From: Isochrysis galbana
Lineage: Eukaryota; Haptophyta; Isochrysidales; Isochrysidaceae
Length of the DNA stretch: 64,000 bases
Assembly: GCA_018136815.1 (NCBI GenBank)
Contig: CM030945.1
Location: 99,811-163,810 of the forward strand
Direction of reading: 5' to 3'
Shown here: one piece after another, positions 20,586 through 31,094 of the stretch
Layout of the letters: every line of letters starts with the position of its first letter
Position numbering within the stretch: position 1 is the first letter of the stretch
Notes under the pieces: generated by a model
What the model saw: only the letters and a program-made list of their open reading frames with translations
What the model was told of the DNA's origin: nothing
The model's database searches: none
Made by a program: the position numbers and the translations under genes

Positions 20586-21410
20586 AATAATTAATGTTAT
20601 ATCCTAGCCAACCCCACTAGCTAATTGGACACAACTTTTCCGTCCCGGACTCCCGCCATGCCTGGCGAGCCAGGTGTCCGAGTGGTACCGGGGGGGGGGC
20701 ATTGCCCCCTCCCCTCGATATTTGTCCTCCCCCCAGTGCAAGCACCGACCCTACGCACCCCAGCACGTCCTCTCCTCGAGTCCACGCTGGGGGAAAACCC
20801 CTTTCGGGTAAAAACAACGCAGGGGGGGGGGGGCACTCATGAATAGGAGCCCAGAAACACTAATCTCTCCTCGCAAGAGCGAGTGGCCGCGGCGAGCCGC
20901 GGCCCTTCCCTCCTGGTTCTGGCGCCCCCGTCTTCTCTTACCCAAACGGGCGAGAAGACACGTAAACGCCGGAGGGGAGAGCTGCCACTCCCCCCTCCCC
21001 TCCCTCTTCCCTTTTCCTCCTCTCTTCCCTGCGGCGGGGGCCCATGGCGCGCGCCTGCGGCCCCTCTTCAGGTCCCCAGGAGGCCAGCAGGGGCCTGGGA
21101 GCGCAGCTCAGGGGGCAGGTGAGGCTGGGGCATGGCTCTGGCCCCTCCTGCCTCTCTCCATCGCCGGCTCTCGAGCCCCTGCCAGTCGACTGGAGCTGGC
21201 TGGGGGGTCCTGATCAGGGGGGCCCAGGGGGAGGAGGGGCTGGTCAGAGGGATGGGCTGGCCACGACAGGCCAGGGCGGGCGAATCAGGCGTGCCTGTGG
21301 GGAGAGGGATGGGTCAGCATGGCAGTGTTCTCCTGGCAAGCCATCAGGCATGCCAGGAGAGTGGGTGGTTCCTCCCCCATGGCGGGGGAGGAGTGGAGAG
21401 AGGTGCACGT
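20586..21410 (+). repeat. dispersed repeat family B, copy 2 (long)
   Basis: Same AT-rich lead and block order as copy 1, but it continues to the CCATGGCGGGGGAGGAGTGG segment near 21380, which the minus-strand copy at 27786 also carries. The 21130-21400 part has the TGCCAGGAGA and GGGCGGGCGAATCAGGC motifs common to all long copies. Confidence 0.72.
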
Positions 21411-21884
21411 CGGGTTCGGGAACACAGAACCAAACAACACATCAAGCCATCTTGTCTACAACCATCTTTGTCGAACCGATTGATGAGAATGAGGACGACA
21501 AGGAGGAAGAAGTCAAGAGAAAGAAAGCCTAAAAACTTGAGGCTAGCAAGAGCTCAGCCAACAAGCACCGAGAAAGAATGGAGGAAGATGTGGGAAAGGC
21601 AACGGGCAGGCGAGAAGATGAAGATGGGAAGAATGGTGAGTAGGGTGGAAAGCGGAGGCTTGGAGAGGCGGAGACGTGGCGAGGGGTGGGGGAATGGCGA
21701 GGGAAGGCAGGTTGACCGCGCTCGGCGCCAAAGAGACGAGCCAAGCTCATCCCATCAGGCCGGTGCTGTCGGGCAGCGAGTGGTGTGCAGCCGGGCATGC
21801 GCGCAATGCACATGAATGGGCTTGTGCGCGGCGCAATGGGCGGCGAGGCGAGGCGAGGGCGTGCAAGTGAGTGGGGATTGTCTT
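21411..21884. other. spacer; Lys/Glu-rich frame without support
   Basis: Frames here (for example a Glu/Lys-rich one at 21480-21530) have no motif and no splice context. No gene called. Confidence 0.3.
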
Positions 21885-22060
21885 CAAACTGTCGAAACAA
21901 GCGAATGCTTGTTCGTGGGGCAAGTCTCGAGGGGCATAGAGCACAGTCTTGAGAAAGAGAGAGGGAGCGCGCGCGCTACATGGCGACACAAACCACGATC
22001 ATACATCACTCACAAAACCGCCCAGTCAACAAAGGGACACTCCGAAAACTCACGTAAACA
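21885..22060 (-). repeat. segment shared with 31095-31275 (3' flank of the Cys/His ORF)
   Basis: The run from CGTGGGGCAAGTCTCGAGGG to CTCCGAAAACTCACG lines up with 31098-31275 (CGTGGGGCAAGTCTCAGCGG ... CTCCGAAAACTGACG). It lies immediately downstream of the minus-strand ORF at 22071-22901, so that ORF and this flank probably belong to one repeated unit. Confidence 0.55.
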
Positions 22061-22070
22061 GTCGCCACAA

Positions 22071-22901
22071 TTAAAGAAACGAGTCGCAGATGATCGTGCA
22101 CGCGCCGTTTTTCCATGCGCCCGGATACTCATGAGAGCGATTGCACGCCTTGCCCGTGATGTTCATGGGACATTTCCCGTTCGGAAAGCGCTTGCACAGC
22201 TCCGGCGTGTTTGGGTTCATGGCCTCCTGGATGGTCTTTTTCGGAGGCGCTGTGCGCTTGCGCTCTTCGCGTTCGAGTCGTGCGGCTTTTTCCTCCGCGC
22301 ATACACAGATGCGTAGCGGGGGGTGGAACGCCATGGCGTAGCCTTTGTTGTAGCCCTTGCAGCCCTTGGGCCCGGCGTGGATGCTGAGGTCTTTGATGTC
22401 TCCGCCGAGCTCGCGGCAGTTGCGTACCGCATATTCGATGGGGTACGGGGCCCCGTTGACGTTGAGTAGGATTTTGCGCGGGAAGTCGAACGAGTTGAAC
22501 AAACCTTGTTTGGGGGTCACGTACAAGTGGTACACCTCCTTTTTGCCTTGGGTCACGAGGACCCCCTCTTTCGTAAGGATCTTGGTCCGCTCTTGGTTGC
22601 CTTGTATGAAGTAGAAGCCTTGGCTCTCGACCGCCTTGGCGAGAGAGCTGATGGTAATGAGGCTCTTCAGCTCGAATTTGTAATTGCGTACCACGAGGTG
22701 CGCCGAGACGTCCCTGAAGGCACCGGCTAGCGCCTTGTCCGATGCCCGTGGGAGGCTCTTGGTCTTCTCGTCGAGAGTTTGGTATTTGACCGCTATCGGG
22801 CATGGGATACCCGCCTTGCGAAAATCCGCCACGTCTTTATACTTTTCGCGGAACTGGTTGGCGCAATCCGCCGTTACTAAGATTTCCCATGGGCCGTACA
22901 T
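22071..22901 (-). CDS. 276-residue protein with C-terminal Cys/His module; mobile-DNA context
   Basis: Intact frame from MYGPWEILVTADCANQF to ICDSFL. An in-frame TAG lies five codons upstream of the ATG, so the start is fixed. The N-terminal 200 residues look like a globular domain I do not recognise (YKFELKSLITISSLAKAV, GFYFIQGNQERTKILTK, KILLNVNGAPYPIEYA). A basic linker (EEKAARLEREERKRTAPPKK) precedes the Cys/His module with C236, C244, C253, H257 (C-x7-C-x8-C-x3-H), plus C268 and C272. The same module (FPNGKCPMN-I-x-GK-x-C-x-RSHEYPGA) ends the otherwise different protein at 45210-45896. The flank recurs at 31 kb and a TIR element sits 25 bp upstream. I infer an element-encoded nucleic-acid-binding protein; the function is not known. 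Confidence 0.6.
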   Translation of the reverse strand: MYGPWEILVTADCANQFREKYKDVADFRKAGIPCPIAVKYQTLDEKTKSLPRASDKALAGAFRDVSAHLVVRNYKFELKSLITISSLAKAVESQGFYFIQGNQERTKILTKEGVLVTQGKKEVYHLYVTPKQGLFNSFDFPRKILLNVNGAPYPIEYAVRNCRELGGDIKDLSIHAGPKGCKGYNKGYAMAFHPPLRICVCAEEKAARLEREERKRTAPPKKTIQEAMNPNTPELCKRFPNGKCPMNITGKACNRSHEYPGAWKNGACTIICDSFL

Positions 22902-22926
22902 ATCTATTTGCTAATGATTACTAAAT

Positions 22927-23426
22927 CCTAGGTGGGAAACACAGCCAAAAGTTTTCCAAACACAGCAAAAACAGGCTGTTTTTGGCTTTCATAGAAACAC
23001 AGCCAAAAACAGTCCAAAACACGGTGATACCGAGGGGGGCCTCCCCCTGCGCCACTTGCGCGACGCTACCTACGTGCTACTTGTCTAACTAATAATAAAA
23101 AGTAAAAGTACGGTTACCGATTGTTGATTATTGGAGATTGTGGGAAGAGCAAGTGACAAGTGAGCCATCAATATTAATTGATACGCGCGCACACGCGCGC
23201 ACACATGCACACGAAATCGCGCGCGCGCGCGCGCGTGCGCGTCCTACGTCCTACACGCCGCAGCTCACAGAGCCGCTGCGCCGCTGCATGGCGCTGTCAC
23301 GACTGGGCGCGCCCCCCCGTACCCATACAAACACGGTACCTGAAACGGAGGGGTTTTGAAACACGGTAAAAACGGGCTGTTTTTGGCCTTCGTAGAAACA
23401 CGGTAAACACGGGTTTCCCACCTAGG
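22927..23426. mobile_element. 500-bp TIR element with 8-bp target duplication (family E, copy 2)
   Basis: The ends are CCTAGGTGGGAAAC and the inverted GTTTCCCACCTAGG. The flanks 22919-22926 and 23427-23434 are both TACTAAAT. The interior repeats AAACACAGCCAAAA / ACAGGCTGTTTTTGGC motifs like copy 1 and contains a (GC)n-rich patch at 23218-23236. No coding capacity. It is inserted 25 bp upstream of the start codon of the minus-strand ORF at 22071-22901. Confidence 0.9.
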
Positions 23427-23440
23427 TACTAAATGTTCTC

Positions 23441-23448
23441 TACTTATA
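23441..23448 (-). promoter_or_regulatory. candidate TATA box displaced by the MITE
   Basis: The minus strand reads TATAAGTA. Without the element at 22927-23426 and one target duplication it would lie only about 31 bp from the ATG at 22901; now it is about 540 bp away. The spacing is short for a normal leader, so this is a weak candidate. Confidence 0.25.
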
Positions 23449-23689
23449 GGGAGAGAAGAGAGATGATATGGGGAAGGTGCAAGAGGGCGTGAGGCGTGAG
23501 GGCGTAAAGAAAGATATATATATATATATATACATGCGGCAACGCGCGCGCGTGCGCAAAAAAAACTCTACAACGAGATATTTTTCGGGATATTTGGGTA
23601 GCTCGCCGGCATATAAATGGGATATTTTTGCTGAATATTTGGGCACGTTTTCCGGAATATTTCCGCCTGGGCCTAAAAATCCCGGAGTA

Positions 23690-23890
23690 ACGGCTCGAAC
23701 TCGAACTCGTCACTATGTTCGTTGGTTACTCTACGCTCGAGAGCAATTCCAATTCCTCCATCACATCTCTGTCCCAAAATGGATCTCTACATCGCAGATA
23801 ACGGCTGATATCTTCACGAAATGTCTTGACAAAATGACATTCCTTCGCCACCGCTGTTATTCACTCTTGAATGAAAGTGTTGTCATCTAA
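23690..23890 (+). pseudogene. Ty1/copia polyprotein C-terminus (end of RNase H)
   Basis: The frame ends with RTRTRHYVRWLLYAREQFQF, then ISTSQITADIFTKCLDKMTF and LRHRCYSLLNE. This is the copia RNase H tail, where K/R-HI-x-I-R...Q-x-AD-x-FTK-x-L is diagnostic. Everything upstream (integrase, reverse transcriptase) is missing; 23510-23690 is unrelated AT-rich sequence with (TA)n. Truncated, so non-functional. Confidence 0.75.
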
Positions 23891-23913
23891 TCAGCGTTAG
23901 GTCACGCGGCACG

Positions 23914-24120
23914 CGGTGGGGGAGTGTTTGGACTAAATAAACAGATGCACAGGAGTTTTCTTGTATGATGTGCGAGATCTAAGCCTGAGAGTGGCAACGT
24001 CGTCTATCGGTGTTTCGGAGAGCGTGGGTCCGTTTGCGATATTACCCTTCGTCTACACAATGCTGCTATCTATCACTGGGCCCCAATGGGTTAGGCCTAA
24101 ACATAGGAGATCCGTTGCCA
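23914..24120 (+). mobile_element. copia polypurine tract and start of 3' LTR
   Basis: GGTGGGGGAG (23915-23924) directly precedes TGTTTGGACTAAATAAAC, the expected polypurine tract followed by a 5'-TG LTR start, 25-35 bp after the pol stop. The LTR end is not defined, as no second copy is in the window; 24120 is an approximate limit. Confidence 0.6.
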
Positions 24121-24209
24121 ATGACCGATGAGGCAGGGTCCCTCGGCACTAGGATTAAACCGTGACCCACCAAGAAGACTCAGCCACCCCCGGCGCCTCG
24201 CCGCTGAAG

Positions 24210-24485
24210 GCGCCCACTTCTCCCCCCTTCCCCCCCCCCCCCCCCTTCCCCCCCCCCCCCCCCCCCTTCCCCTTCCCCCCCCCGCGCTCCCCCCCTTCCC
24301 CCCCCCCGGGGCCTCTGCCCCCCCCCCCCCGCGCCCGACCTCGGGACCCCCCCCCCCCCCCCTTCTCCCCCCCCCCTCTCCCCCGTCCCCATACTTTCTC
24401 TCATCTCTCCTGAACCTCCCTCCCCTCTTTACCCCTCCCCCCCCCCCCCCCGCGCCCCGCCCCCACCCCCCGCCCCCTTCCCCCC
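24210..24485 (+). repeat. poly-C / CCT tract upstream of the F-box gene
   Basis: About 270 bp, almost entirely C with T and scattered G. It ends 30 bp before the ATG at 24517, so it forms the promoter or 5' UTR. Gly-rich and Pro-rich ORFs here are artefacts. Confidence 0.85.
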
Positions 24486-24516
24486 ATCTCGTCCCCCGCA
24501 CTGCTGCGCGCGGGTG

Positions 24517-27203
24517 ATGGAAGACGACAAGCCGTCCCCTCCGCCTCTGCTGGTCGACGGCTCGCTGCTGCTCTCGCTCGGGAGTGATGTGATGCTGCAT
24601 CTGATCGATGTGCGCCGCTTGATCCAACATGCCGATCCTTTTCTGCCCCGCCCCCACCCCTCCTGCCCTTCTCCTTTCTCTCCTCTCTCACTCCTGTTCA
24701 CCCTCTCCCTCTCCTCCCCTCTCTTCCCCCCTCCCTCCCTCCCCCTTCTCTCCCTCCTTGCTCCCCTCCTTTCCTTTCTGCGTCTCTCGCTCCCTCAACC
24801 TCCTTCATCTGCGCTACTTCTCTACCCCTCTCTCTGGTGGAAGGGGGATCAGGGATGGAACGAGATCGGAACGAGCGAAGGGAGTGAGGGAGGCAGGGTG
24901 CGGGCTGGGGGGATGGAGGTGAACGAGAGCATAGAGTTGGAGGGGGGGAGGAGGTTCATGATGGAGCGGGATAGCGTGGCGAGAGAGGTTTGAAAGTGTG
25001 GGACGTGCAAAGCCGCAGACGGGAGTTTGGCGTACGGGTGGAGGTGGAGTGCATGGGATGTCGGGAAAGGTGGGAGGGGGGGAGGAGGATGTTCTAGGTA
25101 GGGCCTAGGAAGCAGGGCTGGAGGGATCGCAGGGAGGAGGTGGGAGGTGGGAAGAGGTGAGGCTGGTAGGGCTGGCGCCTAGCAAACCCGGTAGACTCGC
25201 TACCCCCAGCCTGCTTGCATCACACATTGGCCTCTCTGTATGCAGATCCTTGATGCGCGCTCCCTCGCCCGACTTATGGCATGCTCGCACGGGATGCGCA
25301 ATACTGTCACTTCGCTGCTCTCGGTCGCGCTCCGCTACCGCACTGTATGCGGACGCAAAATTTGGCCCGACACCGAGCTCTCGGTCCTTTGGAGGTATGA
25401 ACACGGCACTATCCTACACGAGGATTGGAGGGCAATGCCGAGCATTGATATGCAGGCGAGTGGACAAGCAATAGGCCGCCAAGGTGCAAAGGCCGATTGC
25501 GGATGGGCGACAAGGTGGGAGCATGGGCCATCTGCCCCCCCCCCAGGCTGCCGCGCCTCATACCATGTGCTGGAGACGCGAGAGCTCTCGCCAGAAGAGC
25601 GCTGGTGCGGCCGCTTCCAGGGTCGCGGCTGGCGCCGTCAATGGGGGGACACCCTCTGCGGAGTGGCGCCATGGGCAGTTTGGGCTTGCGATGCCTGCCG
25701 GCGCGCAGACTCGTCCTTCCAGGGGCAGGTTGCGCGCCATCTCGGATTCCGTCGTGTCGATGAAAAAGACGGGTGAAGCCTGCTCCCGCCCAATCTCACG
25801 CACCACTCGCAATTGGCTCGGCGGTGAAAGCTTTGCACGACTGAAGCTCCGATGCACACGTTTCCGCAGGCTATATGCCTTCCGGTGGGAGAACACGTGT
25901 CGTAGATGCGGCCAAGGACGCGCAGCCGACGCCTTGCCTGCCGAAGGATGGTGCTGCTTTTCCTGTGGCGTGTGCACTGCCACATCCAGGGAAGACGGCA
26001 TCCTCGCCGCATGCCGATCTTGCAAGGCCCCTCACCCTGCGACGGTATACGACGCGCACCAAGAATTTGGCTTCATCCCTGCAGAGTCACACGGGGAGGA
26101 CTGCCTTCGTCTTGTGCCCGGCTGCCGTGCGATTGTGGACGTTCCGTACAAGACCCCGGGCTCAATGTTCAACGGCCAAGAGGTGACTCTACTCTCGTGG
26201 CTTCCCGACGCGCTGCCCATGCACACGTCGGAAGCTCTTGGGTTTTCGAACGTTGACGGGTCTTGGCTCGCATTGGTAGTCGGTGGCTACTCCCTTGGCC
26301 GAGTCATGCCAATCATTCCCTTTCCACCCACCCACCTGCGCCCTGTGCGCTACAAGTACGAGCGGCCGTTGCCCTGGCCGCACCCGGAACGCTGCCTGGT
26401 CATGCGCGGTGGGTGGGAGATGAACCACACCGGGCTGTTCCACTCGTTCGAGCAGCCAGCTCGCCCGGGACGCATGTCCTTCCAGCTGCGCGTCTCGAGG
26501 ACGACGAGGCGCCGGTCGTACTTCAACGTGTTTTTCTCTCCACAACCGCGGCCGTTTGTCAACGAGCGGGTCTTTTGGGCAGGAAACTCCCACTTTCCAC
26601 CTAGCCCTCCGGATCTCTTCACTATCCTCCTATCCACTTCCGAGCGCTCGGCCGACGAGTCCGACTCAGAGTACACTTGCGATGCGATGATTTGGCTACC
26701 TTCCGGAACGCAGTATCAAGTGGACAAGCCCCTAGTGCGAGGGGAATGGTGAGTGGATGGCACCTGCTTGCTTCCACCTTCTTCCTGCTTGGCGCAGACC
26801 GTCGGGTGGTAGATGCCGCTTGCTGAGCAAGGCACCCTCTTTGCGCAGGCACTCATTCTTGATTGAACTCGATTGGATCTCGCTCTCCCTAGTCGCTTTT
26901 GTGGATGGCAGGCCCTTTTCCAATGCCCCGATCTCCTTCGCTCCCCACGCAAATGTGCCTGCTGACGAGAAGCAGGCGATGCGCAGTCGCCTGGCGAGGG
27001 GATGGCAGCATCTCTACCTTTTCACGTGGCTGGAGGACGTGCGCGACGACCTTGAGGACGATGCGCCCGAAGTTGAGGTTGGGCCCATCTGGCTCGAGAA
27101 CGAGACTGCATCGCATAAGAGGGCGCCCGAAACCGGCAATGAATTCACTTGGCCCGATCTCTCTGGTATGGAATCTACACTCAGTCACACTCACACCGCC
27201 TGA
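24517..27203 (+). CDS. F-box protein with Cys-rich zinc-ribbon-like segment and LamG/SPRY-like sandwich
   Basis: Exons 24517-24609, 25246-25394, 25870-26748 and 26849-27203 join in phase to give 491 residues. The first splice reassembles the F-box: LGSDVMLHLID + ILDARSLARLMACSHGMRN (about 21-50), the SKP1-binding helices. C91, C94, C109, C113, C116 and a later CRSC follow in the segment TCRRCGQ...GWCCFSCGVC, possibly a zinc-binding unit. The C-terminal half (about 230-480) has the strand pattern of a concanavalin/LamG-type sandwich: SLRVIPxx-like VMPIIPF, MSFQLRVS, SYFNVFFSPQP, then, across intron 3, W-HSFLIELDWISLSLVAFVDG, the typical strand before the D-G turn. I infer an SCF ubiquitin-ligase substrate adaptor in which the sandwich binds target or glycan. 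A possible donor at 27166 means one more exon cannot be ruled out. Confidence 0.72.
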
Positions 27204-27785
27204 GCCTCGTACGAGTTGATGGAAATGCTCAAAGAGGTCTTTTTCTTTGTTCCTGTTGTCGTGCCGACGAGGCCTCGCTCGCCTGGAATTCATCTCTCCG
27301 TTTTTATCGGTTATGCTCTGCTCGATCCTCGTGACATGCTGTGCAATTCCGTTGTATTCCATTTGTGCTGTCGATATCTTAGTGTCCAGCTCTGCCGATG
27401 GACCGCCTCGCTTGGCGCGTGCGATTCCATGGGACTCACCGGCAAGCAGGCTGACATGAAAAAAAATCTGAAGATTCCGGGCTAACACCTAATATGGTCT
27501 ATGTCTCACTACCTCTCGACCGACATCGCCCTCAACTTCCTTTCCTCCATCTCCTCCTTTTCCTCCCTTCGTTCCTAATTTTTCGGTATCCGGGGTCCGG
27601 CACATGTGCACTACCTTGGGCCTGGTTCAGATTGTGGGGTCCTGGCCGGCCTTTTGGGTAACTGGTGTTTGTGCTTGTCGGGGTGTACGCGTTTTTATTC
27701 TTCCTTCTGCTCGGGTTTTTAGTGCTAGCGTTTGGCTTCGTTTTTTTTGGACGTCTTCCGGTCGTGTCTAAATTGTGCTTTGTCT
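27204..27785. other. spacer downstream of the F-box gene
   Basis: Probable 3' UTR. Frames at 27216-27485 are hydrophobic but have no recognisable domain; they could be an alternative last exon if the 27166 donor is used. Confidence 0.3.
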
Positions 27786-28645
27786 CAACTAAGTTTATAC
27801 TTGGTTCACCCATGGCGGGGCACGAGCCCCCCCCTCTCTCCACTCCTCCCCCGCCATGGGGGAGGAACCACCCACTCTCCTGGCATGCCTGATGGCTTGC
27901 CAGGAGAACACTGCCATGCTGACCCATCCCTCTCCCCACAGGCACGCCTGATTCGCCCGCCCTGGCCTGTCGTGGCCAGCCCATCCCTCTGACCAGCCCC
28001 TCCTCCCCCTGGGCCCCCCTGATCAGGACCCCCCAGCCAGCTCCAGTCGACTGGCAGGGGCTCGAGAGCCAGCGATGGAGAGGCAGGAGGGGCCAGGGCC
28101 ATGCCCCAGCCTCACCTGCCCCCTGAGCTGCGCTCCCAGGCCCCTGCTGGCCTCCTGGGGACCTGAAGAGGGGCCGCAGGCGCGCGCCATGGGCCCCCGC
28201 CGCAGGGAAGAGAGGAGGAAAAGGGAAGAGGGAGGGGAGGGGGGAGTGGCAGCTCTCCCCTCCGGCGTTTACGTGTCTTCTCGCCCCGTTTGGGTAAGAG
28301 AAGACGGGGGCGCCAGAACCAGGAGGGAAGGGCCGCGGCTCGCCGCGGCCACTCGCTCTTGCGAGGAGAGATTAGTGTTTCTGGGCTCCTATTCATGAGT
28401 GCCCCCCCCCCCCCTGCGTTGTTTTTACCCGAGAGGGGTTTTCCCCCAGCGTGGACTCGAGGAGAGGACGTGCTGGGGTGCGCGGGGTCGGTGCGTGCAC
28501 TGGGGGGAGGACGAATATCGGGGGGAGGGGGCGGTGGTAGCTCTCGGACACCTGGCTCGTCAGGCATGGCGGGATTCCGGGACGGAAAAGTTGTGTCCAC
28601 TTAGCTAGTGGGGTTGGCTAGGATATAACATTAATTATTTTATTT
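27786..28645 (-). repeat. dispersed repeat family B, copy 3 (longest, about 860 bp)
   Basis: In minus orientation it runs from the AT-rich AATTAATGTTATATCCTAGCC end (28645) to ACCAAGTATAAACTTAGTT (27786). The latter end motif is also found at 30786, 32384 and 53414, so it is probably a true terminus. It agrees with copy 2 over most of its length. Confidence 0.78.
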
Positions 28646-28868
28646 ATTTAAATTTAAATTGTGCTTCGTCTCATAGTTACATGCGCACTCGAAAAGCCGC
28701 CCGAGGTAGGAAACCAAAAACTCAAAACACCAATAGAATACACCACCCCCGCGTTTATCGAGAGCAAAAAAGGTAGGCTGCACTTGAGTGAGAGCCTTAG
28801 CCTAGTGGCGAAAGCACTCGGCCTCGCCGAGAGGCTTGCCTAAAGCGGAGAGCTTCTCCGCTCCAAGC
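28646..28868. other. short spacer with stem-like repeats
   Basis: AAAGCACTCGGCCTCGCCGAG and AAGCGGAGAGCTTCTCCGCTC can form small hairpins. I looked for a tRNA (A/B boxes) and did not find one. Confidence 0.3.
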
Positions 28869-28877
28869 GAATGCGAG

Positions 28878-29916
28878 CCTGGATGCCCCGTCAGGCTGAT
28901 ATCAGGTTCTGATATCAGGTTATCAGGCCTACTAGACCTGATAACCTGATATCAGGCTGATATTATGACTACTAACTTTAGAATAAAATAAAATTCACGT
29001 CAGTAAACGAGCCATCGACCCGAACCGCGAGCGATCGGCCATGCTTCTCAGTGAGGATGGATGATGGGCTGCGAGGCTGGGTGGCGGCGAGGCTGGTGGC
29101 GGCGAGGCTGGGTGGAGGTGAGGCTGGTGGAGGCGAGGCTGGTCGCAACGAGGCTGGTGGCGGCGAGGCTGGTCGTAATGAGGCTGGTGGTAACGAGGCT
29201 GGGGTGGCGGTGGGGTTGGTGGCGGCCAGGCTGGTTGCGGCGAGGCTGGTGGCTGCGAGGCTGGTGGCTGCGAGGCTGGTGGCGGCGAGGCTGGTGGCTG
29301 CGAGGCTGGTGGCGGCGAGGCTGGGTGCAGGCGAGGCTGGTGGCTGCGAGGCTGGGTGCAGGCGAGGCTGGTGGCGGCGACGCTGGTTGCCAGGGGGGAG
29401 GGCGACTGGTGTTGAGGTGGGGGAGGCGAGGTGGCGCTGGGGCAGGCGCGAGCGCAGCGGCGAGGCTGGCAGCGAGGCGGGTGAGCCAGCGAGGCGGGCG
29501 GCTGCGAAGGGGACGGTGGTGGGGCGAGCAGAGGTAGCAGGGGACGCGCTGGCGGCGGAGCGGGCGGGAACAGCGGCAGCAGTGGCGGGCTCTGGGGGGG
29601 GGAGGGGTGTGGGGCGGGTGCGCCTCCGGCGGAGCGGCAGAGGCGGGTGCGCGGGGGGGGCGGCGGGGGTTCCCGCGGGGGGGAGGGGTGGGGGTTTGCT
29701 GGGGGGGGGGGCTCTCCCCTCCGCTTCCACACGAACCCCCTCTCCGCTTCTAGCTAGACGTAGTCCATTTCCTCGGATCTTAGAATGGCTCATTAGAAAA
29801 TTATAATATTAGTGGTGGACCACCTGATATCAGCCTGATATCAGGTCCTGATATCACCTGATATCAGGTATCAGGTCGCCAAGACCTGATGACCTGAGAC
29901 CTGACGGGGCATCCGG
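28878..29916. mobile_element. 1.04-kb TIR element with 9-bp target duplication and GATATC palindromes (family F)
   Basis: The left end CCTGGATGCCCCGTCAGG pairs with the right end CCTGACGGGGCATCCGG (one-base slip). The flanks 28869-28877 and 29917-29925 are both GAATGCGAG. Inside each end are several CTGATATCAGG palindromes (28901-28967, 29825-29880). The core carries a GAGGCTGGTGGCGGC-type minisatellite (29068-29392). The long ORFs on both strands are translations of that minisatellite. A 9-bp duplication is typical of Mutator-like elements, but the short TIR is not, so the class is open. Confidence 0.85.
29068..29392 (+). repeat. 15-bp minisatellite GAGGCTGGTGGCGGC
   Basis: About 20 imperfect units, mostly GAGGCTGGTGGCGGC or GAGGCTGGTGGCTGC, with a few one- or two-base length variants (GGTGGAG, GGGTGCAGGC). 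It is internal to the family-F element. Confidence 0.9.
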
Positions 29917-30179
29917 GAATGCGAGAGCACGAGATCGATATCGGCCACCACACAAGCAATGGCACAATGATACGGTACACAAGCACAAAGGAGGCGTACA
30001 AAACACCCAAGATAGACAAGTCACTCAGCGGCACAGGATAAATAAATAAAAAAAACCTTTTAATATTCTTACCGCACTCGCGGCGAATGGAACCACTACC
30101 CACTACAAGTAGCACGTAGCATATTCTCTACACCCCCATTCCCCGGCCCTTCTCCCCCCGCCATCAGGCGGCTCCCCCC

Positions 30180-30806
30180 GTACACTACTAGGGGGATTGG
30201 GGTGGAGGGCTTAGATATGGTCCGGTGGCCCGCGCCCCCCCCCGGTGATCTTTCCCCCCCTTCCTCCTGTGTCTCCGAGTGGGCGGCCGACTCTGTCTCG
30301 TCTTATCCTGTAAACAGGCGCGAGACTTACCGATTTTCCCGGTGGGCGGAGCTCTCGCTCGCGCCCACCCCCTTCTCCGCGCTCTCTCTCCCCTCTCCTG
30401 CGGCACGCGCGATGGCGCGCCTGCGGCAGACCTCCAGCTGCCCTCTGGCGGCCCCTGGAGGCTCCTGGAGGCCAGCTCAGGGGGCAGAGGAGGCTGGGGC
30501 TGGGCCCTGGCCTCCCCTGCCTCTCCCTCGCTGGCGCTCCCGAGCCTCTGGGGCCCCCACGCTGCACCTGTCTGCCTGTCGACCAGGGGGGGAGGGGGGG
30601 TTGGAGCATTGGGCTGGTCACGAGGGGCCAGGATGGGCGAATGAGGCGAGCCTGTGGGGAAGGAAGTGGGTCAGTAGGGCAGTGGCCTCCTGGCAAGCCA
30701 TCAGGCATGCCAGGAGGATGGGTGGTTCCTCCCCCATGGCAGGGGAGGAGTGGAGAGAGGGGGGGGCTCGTGCCCCCCCATGGGTCAACCAAGTATAAAC
30801 TTAGTT
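30180..30806 (+). repeat. family-A/B-related dispersed repeat, variant copy
   Basis: The 3' part (30660-30806) carries the TGCCAGGAGGATGGGTGGTTC segment and CAAGTATAAACTTAGTT end of family B. The middle has the GGCAGAGGAGGCTGGGGCTG segment of family A. The 5' third differs from both. Confidence 0.55.
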
Positions 30807-31094
30807 GGACTCAGCGGCACAGGAGAAAGGTGGGAAAACACCGCTGAGGATAGGTGCACTCCGCCCAGCTCAAAATCCCCACATGGCCCAGGCCCCAGGC
30901 CCCTAAGTAGAGCACGAGGGGAGTTGCCGCAAGGCGGGCAATGAGGTTGAGCAAGGGGAATGGGCGTGGCTACGGTAGCGTTATCCAGTGCCACGTATGA
31001 GGCGAGAATATTAAAAGGTTTTTTTAAATTGTGTTTCGTCTTGCGTCTTGGGTTCTTGGATTAACAACGAGCCTCAGCCGGGGATCATAAACCT

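Noticed and set aside
25455..25460. GC donor (CAG|GCGAGT) for the second F-box intron
   Set aside because: It gives a phase that does not match the 25870 acceptor; the GT donor at 25395 does.
28780..28860. Possible tRNA or tRNA-derived SINE head
   Set aside because: Hairpin-like words but no B box (GGTTCGANTCC) and no cloverleaf could be drawn.
28978..29806. Long Pro/Ala and Gly/Ala/Arg ORFs on both strands at 29 kb
   Set aside because: They are frames of the 15-bp minisatellite inside the family-F element.
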